DNA of 44,063 nt from CAYQFQ01 sp964416925 (GTDB lineage: Bacteria > Patescibacteriota > Minisyncoccia > Phycocordibacterales > GWA1-40-21): positions 1 to 44,063 of the forward strand of contig CAYQFQ010000004.1 in assembly GCA_964416925.1 (NCBI GenBank). Direction: 5' to 3'. The notes under the pieces were generated by a model. It saw only the letters and a program-made list of their open reading frames with translations. It searched no databases and was not told the DNA's origin. Shown here in pieces: positions 1-8,135 of the stretch (position 1 is its first letter; each line of letters starts with the position of its first letter). Both the position numbers and the translations under genes were made by a program.

Positions 1-408
1 AATGTTAGGATAACTTCCAGTATTATCAGCTACCCCAAGGTAATTTATAGGAGCCGCACTACCACTTACAGCCGGAACTAGTTCAGTAGTATAATTAGTG
101 GCTACACCAGAAGTATTTAGTGCTGAATAATAAACGGTGTCGCCGTCAGATAAGCCTGTCAGTGAATTAGATGTAGACATAGACAGAGCATTTGCTGTAT
201 TTGTAATGGCGGTACAAGCGGCCGCATTAGCTACTACTGCGTTGGCCTTATTTACCGCAGAGGTAGTTCCGTCAGGTTTGACACAATACGTCGTCGCACT
301 AGCATGACTAGATATTCCAAAAAATAAAAAAACTATGCAAAATAAAATTACTAAGGCGTTAATAAAACAAAATTTAAAATTTTGGTAAGGACTATTTACT
401 TTCTCCAT
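1..408 (-). CDS. Secreted protein N-terminus, probably beta-helix type (partial)
   Basis: This is a 136-codon open frame whose 3' end runs off the left edge. It starts with ATG at 408, is followed by a hydrophobic signal segment at about residues 12-35 ending in SSHASA, and then a mature start TTYCVKPDGTTS. This opening, and the Ala/Thr/Ser/Asn-rich sequence after it, resemble the starts of secreted parallel beta-helix proteins. An extended -10 promoter lies upstream (536-546). The protein is probably exported and surface-associated. The right edge of the window holds the C-terminus of a protein of the same general type, but the two do not join in frame. The fold is inferred because no diagnostic motif falls inside the visible part. 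I am confident that it is a real secreted-protein gene and less so about its class. Confidence 0.6.
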   Translation of the reverse strand, partial: MEKVNSPYQNFKFCFINALVILFCIVFLFFGISSHASATTYCVKPDGTTSAVNKANAVVANAAACTAITNTANALSMSTSNSLTGLSDGDTVYYSALNTSGVATNYTTELVPAVSGSAAPINYLGVADNTGSYPNI

Positions 409-535
409 CTCGATTCGAGTTAAAATTTTAACCATATTTTTTAGTTTAAGATTCCAAACATGCTTGTGTTACTTGATAGCTTATAATTAAACATCAATGA
501 AAATATATTTTATGTTTTGTGTTCAATCGGTCTTT

Positions 536-546
536 AGTATAGCACA
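536..546 (-). promoter_or_regulatory. Extended -10 promoter of the left-edge secreted gene
   Basis: Read on the minus strand this is TGTGCTATACT, a TGC extension followed by the -10 hexamer TATACT. No good -35 box is visible, which is usual for extended -10 promoters. Transcription would start near 529 and leave a leader of about 120 nt before the ATG at 408. The rest of 409-655 is AT-rich, and I see no gene in it. Confidence 0.45.
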
Positions 547-655
547 TTTTTTTCATTAAATGCTTGTGCAGCCTTTTCGAATTTGTTTTTTCATTAGTTA
601 ATATAATAACTCAACATTTTAAAAAAACTTATTTCAAAATCAAACAAAGATAGAT

Positions 656-1540
656 CTAAAGTAGTGTTTCAAACAAAGAGGTGCCATCTTTTATGTAGAG
701 ATAGTTGTTGTCTTCTAAGATGAAGTCAACTTCTTCACCACAATATATTTTTTGCGCTTTCTTGCTATTATTTATCTGAATCTCTACCGCAAACAGACAA
801 TTATCTGACAAAACAATAACGGCTTGTCTATCTCCAAAATAGAAATCTAATTTTTTAATTGTATTTTTGAAATCATATACTTCAACAGACGAATTACATT
901 TATCTTCACTACAAAAATCATCAATTATTGCATCTTTTTTACCTAACCATTCTGCAAAAACTTTACCTCCATCTTTCCAAATTCCCACATTTCTGTATGA
1001 AAGAGGATTCTCTTGTGTTCCTAATTCAATTTTTATACTTGAGGTGGCCAAAGATATTTGTTGTTTTGTATTTATTGTTAAATCCTTATTGTTAAAAAGT
1101 TTAAAGACATTATCATATTCTAAATTTTTCTTCGTTGTGGTACCTGTGGAGCCAAATATTTCAATTAATTTTGGTATTTCTCTTAATTCAAACTTTTCTG
1201 AAATCATAAACGGTTTAACTTCGGTAACTAAACTATTAAATACAGTAACTTTCTTAGTCCAAGAATTTAATCCTTGTTTTTTTACAAGTACAGAATATTC
1301 TTTTGCACCTAAGTTTTTTATTAAAAAACTTCTTTGAAAATAATTAGAAGTCTTCTTCAATTGTCCATCCAAAAATATTTCACAATCAGGTTCACTTGTT
1401 ATTACATAAATTCCACCTGTTTTAAAAATATTTCCCCCACTAAAAATATTTCCAAATGCATACATTAGAATAAAAGGAGAAACAATCAAAAAAATTACTC
1501 CAAAAACAATAAATCTAATTTTTCTTTGTCTGCTTATCAT
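656..1540 (-). CDS. PEGA-domain membrane-anchored protein
   Basis: The protein has 294 residues with one N-terminal membrane helix (about residues 8-31), so the rest is probably outside the membrane. Residues about 42-112 match the PEGA pattern, seen in GIYVITSEPDCEIFLDG and the later KEYSVLVKKQG. PEGA domains are found in surface proteins, but their ligand is not generally known. The remaining C-terminal 180 residues are beta-rich with no recognised family. The start ATG overlaps the stop of the upstream glycosyltransferase gene in an ATGA (1537-1540), so the two are translationally coupled and perhaps work together in envelope assembly. This gene is the last of its unit. An open frame on the opposite strand inside it is a shadow. 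Confidence 0.75.
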   Translation of the reverse strand: MISRQRKIRFIVFGVIFLIVSPFILMYAFGNIFSGGNIFKTGGIYVITSEPDCEIFLDGQLKKTSNYFQRSFLIKNLGAKEYSVLVKKQGLNSWTKKVTVFNSLVTEVKPFMISEKFELREIPKLIEIFGSTGTTTKKNLEYDNVFKLFNNKDLTINTKQQISLATSSIKIELGTQENPLSYRNVGIWKDGGKVFAEWLGKKDAIIDDFCSEDKCNSSVEVYDFKNTIKKLDFYFGDRQAVIVLSDNCLFAVEIQINNSKKAQKIYCGEEVDFILEDNNYLYIKDGTSLFETLL

Positions 1541-3105
1541 TTTTTTATAATATTCTTAGGCGTGACCCAAAAACCCATGTATTTTCCAAACATTAGCCTC
1601 GTTTGTGCTTCAATTGCAGGAATACTTCCAAAGGCTATAAGCAATATAGGCGTGAGTAGCCATTGTAATGCAAATATTGTTTTTCCCCAAACATCATTCT
1701 TGTCTTTTCTCTTTGGGACAAAACCCAAAGATATGTATATAGATAAGACTAACCCGAGCATAACAACGGTCATTAAGATTCTAGATACCACAGGAAGATT
1801 ATAAGATATGAGATGAGAATTAAAATCCTTTCCACCCATAATTACAGGCAACCACCCCAAAAGCAAAATCATAAGTGAATTTGTGGTTCTTGACCATGCC
1901 TTCTCAAGTGATACAAATGTATGAAAAACTTTCTTGAATAATGATATATTTTTATTTTTAATAAAACCAAAATACATATAGGGTAAATTTTCCACTCCCC
2001 ACGCCCATCTCCTTTGTTGTTTATAGACATTTTTTGCAGTCTGCCAAAATGTTTCTGCAAGGTTAGCATCCATCGATACTGGGTAGAACATCGGAACAGT
2101 TCTGTAATTACCATTAAAGACAAGAAAAGCATTCCAAAAAATTCTCGAATCTTCTGAGACCATATTTCTTTGCCAATATTTAATATCGTGTAGAGTTTTG
2201 AAAGACATGGAATGTGAAGAAAATGTATCAATTTTATCCGGTCTCTCTTGCTGTATCATTTGCCAAAAAGAACTTGTTGCTCCCATTATCTTTGAAAAAG
2301 CAGGAGTCTCCCAAAAATTGTTATTAAATATTGGGATTGGTTGAAAAGAAGCCCTGAATGGATCCTCGGCAGTGAGAAATGTCCAAGCAAGACAATTAAA
2401 ATAATCTGGTAATACAACCGTGTCGATATCAAAAGCAGATATCAAAACGTCCTCAAATTTTATTGAATTTTTTATGAGAATTTCTCTACCGGCCAATTCC
2501 GCACTGTATGCAATATTTGAACCCTTACCAGCAATTTCTCCAGTTACGTTTGCTGGATGGACTGTAGTAAAAAAATAGCCAAACTTCTTAGAATATTTTT
2601 CTGTAGCAAGAGAACAGATTTTTTTACCATGTTCACCGTCCTTTTCTTCGGACGCGAGAACTACAATCATTTTGCTTTTATCCCAATTGGTAGCAAAAAG
2701 AGAATCAAGACTTTTCCCTACAACTTCAAATGGTTCTTTGTAAAAAGGTAAAACAACTACCTGGTACAAATGGTTAAATTTAATGTGCGACATTCTCTCT
2801 GCCCAGTTGGATGAAAGATTATGTTTTGTTTTTGACCAACATTGATATAAATAAATAGATAAATAAAAAGTCTTTAGCAACCAGTAAATATCAAAAAGTA
2901 TTATAAAAACTGCAGTCTGAAAAGGAAAAAAATATGAACAAAAAAACATCGCAAAAATAGTTAGCCAAGTCAAAAAACCTGGAAATATTTCGAGTAACCG
3001 ATAAATTATTCTATCTCTGCCTGTAAGGTCATCAGCACGACCTATTCTATAATATTTTGAATCTTTGTATTCCATAAAATGATGAGCAAAATAAACCTTA
3101 CCCAT
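1537..3105 (-). CDS. Membrane glycosyltransferase, GT2 (cellulose synthase-like)
   Basis: The 522-residue protein has two membrane helices at about residues 40-95, a cytoplasmic catalytic domain at about 115-370, and several helices after residue 400. The catalytic motifs fit processive-type GT2 enzymes: VVLPFYKEP at the domain start, the metal-binding DIDT at 226-229, the general-base motif EDSR at 318-321 and QQRRW at 363-367. Such enzymes transfer sugars from nucleotide donors, sometimes building a polymer and exporting it. The substrate cannot be read from sequence. It ends in TGA within an ATGA overlap with the PEGA gene. It starts with ATG at 3105, just after a repeat-rich region, and no promoter is obvious. 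Confidence 0.85.
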   Translation of the reverse strand: MGKVYFAHHFMEYKDSKYYRIGRADDLTGRDRIIYRLLEIFPGFLTWLTIFAMFFCSYFFPFQTAVFIILFDIYWLLKTFYLSIYLYQCWSKTKHNLSSNWAERMSHIKFNHLYQVVVLPFYKEPFEVVGKSLDSLFATNWDKSKMIVVLASEEKDGEHGKKICSLATEKYSKKFGYFFTTVHPANVTGEIAGKGSNIAYSAELAGREILIKNSIKFEDVLISAFDIDTVVLPDYFNCLAWTFLTAEDPFRASFQPIPIFNNNFWETPAFSKIMGATSSFWQMIQQERPDKIDTFSSHSMSFKTLHDIKYWQRNMVSEDSRIFWNAFLVFNGNYRTVPMFYPVSMDANLAETFWQTAKNVYKQQRRWAWGVENLPYMYFGFIKNKNISLFKKVFHTFVSLEKAWSRTTNSLMILLLGWLPVIMGGKDFNSHLISYNLPVVSRILMTVVMLGLVLSIYISLGFVPKRKDKNDVWGKTIFALQWLLTPILLIAFGSIPAIEAQTRLMFGKYMGFWVTPKNIIKK

Positions 3106-3111
3106 CTAGAA

Positions 3112-3152
3112 TTTGCTCGCTGAGTTAGCTTTACTCGCTTTGCTCGTGAGCC
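3112..3152. repeat. Imperfect direct repeat, copy A (of 2)
   Basis: These 41 nt match 3249-3289 at 38 positions. Copy B overlaps the last four bases of the tRNA-Thr gene and its 3' flank. Copy A lies 137 nt further on in the direction of tRNA transcription and continues briefly with tRNA-like sequence before diverging. Confidence 0.75.
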
Positions 3153-3177
3153 TACTTGAAGGCTTGGCTACTACTTA

Positions 3178-3235
3178 GCCAGGTGAGTTTCGGTCTCGCA
3201 CAAGCTCGACATCGAAACTCCTTTCAAAGCCTGGC
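3178..3235. repeat. Long hairpin between the two repeat copies
   Basis: Three nested stems are visible: gccagg (3178-3183) with cctggc (3230-3235), gagtttcg (3185-3192) with cgaaactc (3213-3220), and an inner gtc/gac. There is no T-tract, so it is not a simple terminator. It lies downstream of the tRNA and could be part of a processed tRNA precursor, an RNA gene or a mobile repeat. Confidence 0.6.
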
Positions 3236-3248
3236 GCAAGCAAAGCAG

Positions 3249-3289
3249 TTTGCTTGCTGAGTTGTCTTTACTCGCTTTGCTCGTGAGCC
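3249..3289. repeat. Imperfect direct repeat, copy B (overlaps tRNA-Thr 3' end)
   Basis: This is the partner of 3112-3152, with 38 of 41 positions identical. It contains the last four bases of tRNA-Thr. A duplicated tRNA 3' end is the usual footprint of site-specific integration, but the 96 nt between the copies hold no gene. Confidence 0.75.
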
Positions 3290-3358
3290 ACCTCCCAGGC
3301 TTGAACTGGGGACATCCACTTTACAAAAGTGGCGCTCTACCAACTGAGCTAAGGTGGC
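3286..3358 (-). tRNA. tRNA-Thr (anticodon UGU)
   Basis: The minus strand folds into a full cloverleaf. The acceptor arm GCCACCT pairs with AGGTGGC, the D arm is GCTC/GAGC around AGTTGGTA, and the anticodon stem CCACT/AGTGG holds the loop TTTGTAA with anticodon TGT. The variable loop has five bases, and the T arm CCCAG/CTGGG carries TTCAAGC. The anticodon reads ACA, so the tRNA is for threonine. The discriminator base is U, and CCA is not encoded. It lies downstream of the prfA-rpsB-tsf unit on the same strand. Confidence 0.95.
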
Positions 3359-3407
3359 TTATATTTAAAACTGCTCTAACAAAGAATATAGCAAAATAAT
3401 GACCAAA

Positions 3408-3785
3408 TTACAAATTATTTTCTTTAAGACCTTTCTTATACTCGGAGACATTCCTCCAGAAAAAGGATACTCTCCCTTTACCCTTTGGATCAAACTGATT
3501 TTGCTGCATGAAGAATTTTGGCTGCCTACTATCAAATCTCTTTTTTAATTTCCAAGTTAAGACACTTAAAGTCTTCCACAGCCAAGAGAAAAACCTCATT
3601 GTGTTTTTAAAACTTAAACTAACCAAAAAATTCTTAAATAACTTCCAAGAGTGACTAACGAAAGTATCCGTCTCTTTACCGAAACTTGATATATAAGTCT
3701 TTCTACCTGTCTTATACTCAAACATCTTTAACCCAAAGAAACAGATCAGGCAGAAAAAAGATATGTAAAATATTATGAAGGACAT
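3408..3785 (-). CDS. Small single-pass membrane protein, unknown function
   Basis: The protein has 125 residues from the ATG at 3785, which lies one base after the tsf stop codon. An upstream in-frame start at 3806 would overlap tsf and is less likely. An N-terminal membrane helix (MSFIIFYISFFCLICFFGLK) is followed by a basic, aromatic tail rich in Lys, Phe and Trp, so the bulk is probably cytoplasmic. I do not recognise a family. It is the last gene of the prfA-rpsB-tsf unit and is followed by tRNA-Thr. Confidence 0.6.
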   Translation of the reverse strand: MSFIIFYISFFCLICFFGLKMFEYKTGRKTYISSFGKETDTFVSHSWKLFKNFLVSLSFKNTMRFFSWLWKTLSVLTWKLKKRFDSRQPKFFMQQNQFDPKGKGRVSFFWRNVSEYKKGLKENNL

Positions 3786-3786
3786 T

Positions 3787-4377
3787 TTATTTACCGAGCA
3801 CTCCAAACCTCACAAATCTAGCTATTTCGATTTTTTCTCCAAACTTCTGGATAGCAGCCTCAATAAGACCGAGTATAGTAACACTAGGATCTTTAATAAA
3901 ATCCTGTTCTAACAAAACCTTTTCTTTATAATAAGAATCTAGTTTACCCTTCAATATCTTCTCTTTGATTTCTTCTGGTTTTCCTTCAAGTTCTGCTTTA
4001 AATATCTCAGAAAGTTTACTTATTTCTTCTTGTGGAACCTCATCTCTTTTAAGATACTCTGGCTTTGTCGCTGCTATTTGCATTGCGATATCATACGCAA
4101 GCTTTGCAAAATCCTCATGTTTCGACACGAAGTCAGTCTCTGAAGAAAGTTCAATCATGGCGCCAACTGTACCGATTCCATGGACGTATCCGGCGATTCT
4201 TCCAGCCTTTATAACTCTATCAGCTTTCTTTGAAGCTACATCAGCACCCTTCTTTTTGAGCAACATCAAGGCTTTCTCGCTGTCACCGTTTGAATCTTCA
4301 AGAGCCTTCCTGCATTGCATAACAGAAATACCAGTCTTATCTCTTAAACTTTTTATCTGCTCCGTCGTTATCTCCAT
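3787..4377 (-). CDS. tsf: Translation elongation factor Ts
   Basis: EF-Ts exchanges GDP for GTP on EF-Tu in the cytoplasm. The 196-residue protein starts with the UBA-like domain (EITTEQIKSLRDKTGISVMQCRKAL), followed by the signature SSETDFVSKHEDF at about residues 78-90, whose TDFV contacts EF-Tu. It is much shorter than the 283 residues of E. coli, because it has a single core subdomain, as in many small-genome bacteria. It follows rpsB with 49 nt between them, the usual rpsB-tsf order. Confidence 0.97.
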   Translation of the reverse strand: MEITTEQIKSLRDKTGISVMQCRKALEDSNGDSEKALMLLKKKGADVASKKADRVIKAGRIAGYVHGIGTVGAMIELSSETDFVSKHEDFAKLAYDIAMQIAATKPEYLKRDEVPQEEISKLSEIFKAELEGKPEEIKEKILKGKLDSYYKEKVLLEQDFIKDPSVTILGLIEAAIQKFGEKIEIARFVRFGVLGK

Positions 4378-4426
4378 ATTTTTAAATATAAATTAATTAA
4401 AGAACTAATAAACTCTCCAAAACTTA

Positions 4427-5137
4427 TTATTTAGTAGGAACCTTGCCTGCTTTGTAAGCATTTACAATCGCATCGACAAAGAAAGAAATACTTGAAACTG
4501 ATGAGTCATTCGCAATGATAGGATAGTCAATTCCCTTCATATCACAATCAGTGTTAAGAAGAGCTATTACTGGAATACCAACCTTTTTTGCTTCTGTTAC
4601 TGCAATTATTTCTTTTTTAGGGTCAATTACAAATAGAGCTTTTGGAGTCTCTTTCATTCCAATGATTCCACCAAACATCTCTTCTAGGTTTGCAATTAAT
4701 CTGTCTATAAGAAGTCTTTCCTTTTTAGTATATTTTGATAACTCCCCCTTTTCTTTCTGAGAAGTTAAATCTTCATACTTTGCAATCCTCTTTTTTATTT
4801 CAGGTGAATTAGTTAATGTTCCTCCTATCCATCTTCCAGAAACGTAAGACATGTCTATGGCTAGAGCACCAATTTTTATCGCATTTTTTGCTTCACTCTT
4901 ACCTCCAACAAAAAGAATTTTTCTACCGTCTTTTGCTAAGCTCGTTACAAACTCTGATGCTTTCGCTAATAATTCAGTAGTTTTTTCTAAATCTATTATT
5001 TCTGTCTTATTTTTAACTCCAAAAATGTAAGGAGCAGTCGATGGGTGTCTTCTTGATTTTGAGTAACCAAAATGAGCCCCTGCTTTAAACATTGCTTCTA
5101 TTATTTCGTTATTTTGTATATTCTTTTGTTCTGACAT
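4427..5137 (-). CDS. rpsB: 30S ribosomal protein S2
   Basis: S2 binds the small subunit late in assembly. The 236-residue protein shows family motifs from the N-terminus on: EAMFKAGAHFGYSKSRRHP, PYIFGVKNKTEIIDLEKT, ILFVGGKSEAK, YVSGRWIGGTLTNSPEIKKR, and near the end PKALFVIDPKKEIIAVTEAKKVGIPVIALLNTDCD. Its length is typical. It lies between prfA and tsf on the same strand. In many bacteria S2 represses its own rpsB-tsf mRNA through the leader, but the 63 nt upstream here show no clear structure. Confidence 0.98.
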   Translation of the reverse strand: MSEQKNIQNNEIIEAMFKAGAHFGYSKSRRHPSTAPYIFGVKNKTEIIDLEKTTELLAKASEFVTSLAKDGRKILFVGGKSEAKNAIKIGALAIDMSYVSGRWIGGTLTNSPEIKKRIAKYEDLTSQKEKGELSKYTKKERLLIDRLIANLEEMFGGIIGMKETPKALFVIDPKKEIIAVTEAKKVGIPVIALLNTDCDMKGIDYPIIANDSSVSSISFFVDAIVNAYKAGKVPTK

Positions 5138-5200
5138 AAGTGACTACGAGTTTACCAAAAAAACCACCTAAAAGCAAGCTCCCTATCTCTTGTATTAAGG

Positions 5201-6193
5201 TTATTCACTGTCTTCATCTGGATCAATACCACCATCGTTTTGCTTGCCTATATTTTCACTAACATAAGAAAGTACTTCGCCGAGCCCATCACCAGACAAT
5301 ATTTTTTCTATGTTAAACCAAGACTGTTTAACTCTATGATCTGTAATTCTATCCTGAAGATAATTATATGTTCTTATTTTTTCTGACCTATCGGCTGTAC
5401 CTATTTGTTCCTTTCTTTCTCCAGCGTGTTTTTTTGCAGACTCCTCATCTTGCAGTACCTGAAGCTTAGCAAACAAAATCGACATTGCTCTTTCTTTGTT
5501 TTTGGCCTGACTTCTTTCTGCTGTTGATCGAACATCAATTCCTGTTGGTAAGTGCACAATTCTCACCGCAGTCTCAACTTTGTTAACATTCTGACCTCCT
5601 GCACCCCCTGACCTTGAAGTCTCTATCTGCAACTCTGAAGGTTTAATCTCAATAGTTATTTTCTTTCTTATCGGTAAAATAGCAACAGAAGCAGTTGATG
5701 TATGTACTCTGCCTGATTTTTCAGTATCTGGGACCCTTTGCACTCTATGAACGCCTGTTTCGAATCTAAGATCTTTATAAACATCTTTACCTCTTATCTC
5801 AAAGACAATTTCCTTATAACCACCTAAAGGACTCTGTGATTCACTAATCTTAGACGTAGCCCATTCATGTATAGTTGCGTATCTGTCATACATTTTATAC
5901 AAGACTTCAGCAAAAAGTGCAGCTTCTTCTCCACCAACCCCAGCTCTAATTTCCATAACCGCTTCATTAGGAAATTTTTCTTCCTCTTCTTCTCCTTTCA
6001 TAATATCCCTCATTTGCGACAAAATTACCTCTTTTTGTGAACTAAGGTTTTTTAATTCTTCTTCAGCAAGAGGTGCAACACTCGGGTCCTTTTTAGACAT
6101 CTCCTTTATAGACTCCTCTTCATTTTCTAATCGGCTGTACTCTTCTGCCAAATAAGAAGTTTTTTTATTTTTTTTGAATTCTTCAATATCCAT
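5201..6193 (-). CDS. prfA: Peptide chain release factor 1
   Basis: RF1 ends translation at UAA and UAG. The 330-residue protein has the stop-codon tripeptide PDT (residues 155-157, in RVQRVPDTEKSGR), which fits the PxT pattern of RF1 rather than the SPF of RF2. The catalytic GGQ is at residues 199-201 (SGGAGGQNVNKVETAVRI). An acidic tail (GGIDPDEDSE) ends the protein. It is about 30 residues shorter than E. coli RF1. TGA also serves as a stop in this window, so an RF2 gene should exist elsewhere. It heads the rpsB-tsf unit behind an extended -10 promoter at 6308-6316. Confidence 0.96.
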   Translation of the reverse strand: MDIEEFKKNKKTSYLAEEYSRLENEEESIKEMSKKDPSVAPLAEEELKNLSSQKEVILSQMRDIMKGEEEEEKFPNEAVMEIRAGVGGEEAALFAEVLYKMYDRYATIHEWATSKISESQSPLGGYKEIVFEIRGKDVYKDLRFETGVHRVQRVPDTEKSGRVHTSTASVAILPIRKKITIEIKPSELQIETSRSGGAGGQNVNKVETAVRIVHLPTGIDVRSTAERSQAKNKERAMSILFAKLQVLQDEESAKKHAGERKEQIGTADRSEKIRTYNYLQDRITDHRVKQSWFNIEKILSGDGLGEVLSYVSENIGKQNDGGIDPDEDSE

Positions 6194-6307
6194 CCCAGTA
6201 GTAAATTTTACTTTTTATTATTAACTTTCAATTTCAACGTATCAAATCTATATATTATCATCGTCACACTTGTTTTTGTTGAATTTACAACGGGACAAGT
6301 TTTTTCT

Positions 6308-6316
6308 ATTATATCA
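6308..6316 (-). promoter_or_regulatory. Extended -10 promoter of prfA-rpsB-tsf
   Basis: The minus strand reads TGATATAAT, a consensus -10 with a TG extension. The start would be near 6301, giving a leader of about 108 nt before prfA. The terminator of rpmE lies directly upstream. Confidence 0.45.
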
Positions 6317-6330
6317 CCTTAAAATCAATT

Positions 6331-6362
6331 AAAGAAAAAACCCGAACTTTTAGAAAGTGCGG
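6331..6362 (-). terminator. Rho-independent terminator of rpmE
   Basis: The 9-nt arms at 6342-6350 and 6354-6362 pair with one mismatch around a 3-nt loop. On the minus strand they are followed by GTTTTTTCTTT. It lies 16 nt after the rpmE stop codon. Confidence 0.8.
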
Positions 6363-6377
6363 ATTTTATCTTTTTCA

Positions 6378-6602
6378 CTATTTTGAAGCTTTTTTTGTAG
6401 CGGATGCAACTTTTCTTGCTCTGAATTTTTCAACTCTTCCTGCTGCGTCTAGAACTTTGTCGTTACCCGTATAAAAAGGATGGCAAGCACCACAAATTTC
6501 AATGCTTATATTTTCTTTTGTTGAACCGAAATCATAAATAGCACCACATGCACATGTGACGTTTGATTTTTCAAAATATTTTGGATGTATGTCTTTTTTC
6601 AT
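6378..6602 (-). CDS. rpmE: 50S ribosomal protein L31, zinc-binding type
   Basis: The protein has 74 residues from the ATG at 6602. That start gives MKKDIHPKYFEK, the normal L31 opening, whereas the longer frame adds 14 residues without family similarity. The cysteine pairs C17/C19 (CAC) and C37/C40 (CGAC) form the zinc site of the C+ type of L31. The motif HPFYTGNDKVLDAAGRVEKF follows, and a Lys/Ala-rich tail ends the protein. L31 lies at the subunit bridge on the central protuberance. It has its own terminator. Confidence 0.95.
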   Translation of the reverse strand: MKKDIHPKYFEKSNVTCACGAIYDFGSTKENISIEICGACHPFYTGNDKVLDAAGRVEKFRARKVASATKKASK

Positions 6603-6673
6603 ATGTCCGGCTATACTAACAGCTTTTTGGGCAAATTGCAACACCTACCGTCAGGCTCTTTTGTATAGATATT

Positions 6674-8065
6674 TTACAGATTCAAAGTGTCGATATCTGC
6701 CTGAAATTGTACAGCTCTTTTTGACACTGCTGATCCATAACCATAATACATAAAGTTCGTGAGCCTTGAACCACTGAGCGCTAATCCCCCATAATATTTT
6801 GAGGCTGCGCATGCCCAAATATCTGTTTTTTTACTAAATGCTGTTTTACATCTAGCTTGAGCATCTTTTAGATAAAGTGCCGTTCCAGTGAAAGCATCAA
6901 GGCTTTTAAAAGGAGATGGCGTTGAGATATTTAAAACACTTGCTACCCGACTTTTATAACCAGTTGATGCTCCTACATCCCACCAAGTATTAGGCATAAA
7001 TTGTGCTGGACCCATGGCCCCACCGTAGTTTCCATCTCTACAGATCGGACAGGATACTGGGACTTCATCTGCATTCAAACCCAAACTATCAATTATATTT
7101 ATAAAAGCATTCTTCTGGCTCTCTGCCATTACAGTCTTACCATTTCCACATGGCGAGGCTTGATTGTAAGTACATCTACCAATATTTTTTCCAATAGTTC
7201 CATTTATGGCTGATTCTTGAGTCAAAATAGCTAGAACAAAAGCAGAATCAACACCAATCATACTCTCATACGGTTGTATTAGCTTAAGTGCTTCTCCAAA
7301 GGTAAGTTCTTCTCCTCCAACCGTTCTAAAAAGTCTATTCCTAATCTGATTCTGTTTTTTAACCTTATCAGCAATTACTTTTTCATATACATCTTCTTGG
7401 CCTTTTGTTGTTTCAAGTATTCTCTGTTTTTCGGCTTTGTAATTTTCTGATTTTCTTTTTTCAGCCTCTTTTTCAAATTTTAATTTTTCTTCAGCTGTTT
7501 GTTTCTGTTCCAAACTAACTTTTTCTTCTTCGCTAGTTTTTTTAATACCCAGAAGTTCCTCCGATAATTCATTTAGTTTCTTCGTTATCACAGAATAGTT
7601 ATCCAGATCCTTAAAAATATCAGAGAGACTCTTGTCGGAAAGAATAATCTCAAATACAGAGACTCCATCTAAATTATTTGATTCTCGTATTATTTTTGAT
7701 ATTGATACTTTTATTACATCTGTTCTTTCAGACAACTCACCTATATATTCTTCTTTGGATACGATAGTCTCTCCCAACTGTTTAATTTTTGCGTTTTTTG
7801 CTTTAATTTCAAGCTGGGTTTTATTAATATTGTAATTAATCTCTGCGATTCCTTTTTCAAGAGCACTTGATTCTTTTTGTGTCTGCTCAAGTATTTTCTT
7901 CTGGTCAGCTATTTCTTTTTCACACGCATCAAAAATACTTTGTAACTGTTGATCAGTTTTTCCTTCAGGGCTTGTGTTGCAAGTTATAACTTCCTGGGCA
8001 TGCAAAGGAACGCTAATCGATATCAGCATGGCCACAAATAATGGAAAAAACAATGTTTTAAACAT
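6674..8065 (-). CDS. Coiled-coil lytic murein transglycosylase, secreted
   Basis: The protein has 463 residues from the ATG at 8065, which begins a signal peptide (MFKTLFFPLFVAMLISISVPLHAQ). The longer frame would run through the terminator of the upstream gene, so this start is preferred. Residues about 48-238 are a long Lys/Glu-rich coiled coil like those of FtsX/EnvC-type wall hydrolase regulators. The C-terminal third is a soluble-lytic-transglycosylase-like domain with AILTQESAINGTIG (the Glu at about 284 is the likely acid) and AMGPAQFMPNTWWDVG. Such enzymes cut peptidoglycan with formation of 1,6-anhydromuramic acid. It probably remodels the wall at division or secretion sites. Confidence 0.85.
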   Translation of the reverse strand: MFKTLFFPLFVAMLISISVPLHAQEVITCNTSPEGKTDQQLQSIFDACEKEIADQKKILEQTQKESSALEKGIAEINYNINKTQLEIKAKNAKIKQLGETIVSKEEYIGELSERTDVIKVSISKIIRESNNLDGVSVFEIILSDKSLSDIFKDLDNYSVITKKLNELSEELLGIKKTSEEEKVSLEQKQTAEEKLKFEKEAEKRKSENYKAEKQRILETTKGQEDVYEKVIADKVKKQNQIRNRLFRTVGGEELTFGEALKLIQPYESMIGVDSAFVLAILTQESAINGTIGKNIGRCTYNQASPCGNGKTVMAESQKNAFINIIDSLGLNADEVPVSCPICRDGNYGGAMGPAQFMPNTWWDVGASTGYKSRVASVLNISTPSPFKSLDAFTGTALYLKDAQARCKTAFSKKTDIWACAASKYYGGLALSGSRLTNFMYYGYGSAVSKRAVQFQADIDTLNL

Positions 8066-8091
8066 CTTGCTTTCAATTTTAACATTTAAGC

Positions 8092-8131
8092 AAAACAAAA
8101 ACCACTCATTTTTGTGAGTGGTTTTTGTTTT
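8092..8131 (-). terminator. Rho-independent terminator of rplY
   Basis: Arms of 17 bp (8092-8108 and 8115-8131) pair perfectly around a 6-nt loop, and both flanks carry T-tracts, so it could stop transcription in either direction. It lies 4 nt after the rplY stop and separates it from the transglycosylase gene. Confidence 0.9.
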
Positions 8132-8135
8132 AAAA

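Noticed and set aside
5201..6193. Alternative genetic code with UGA recoded.
   Set aside because: Several genes end in TGA in ATGA overlaps (for example 1537-1539 and 13533-13535), and proteins have normal lengths.
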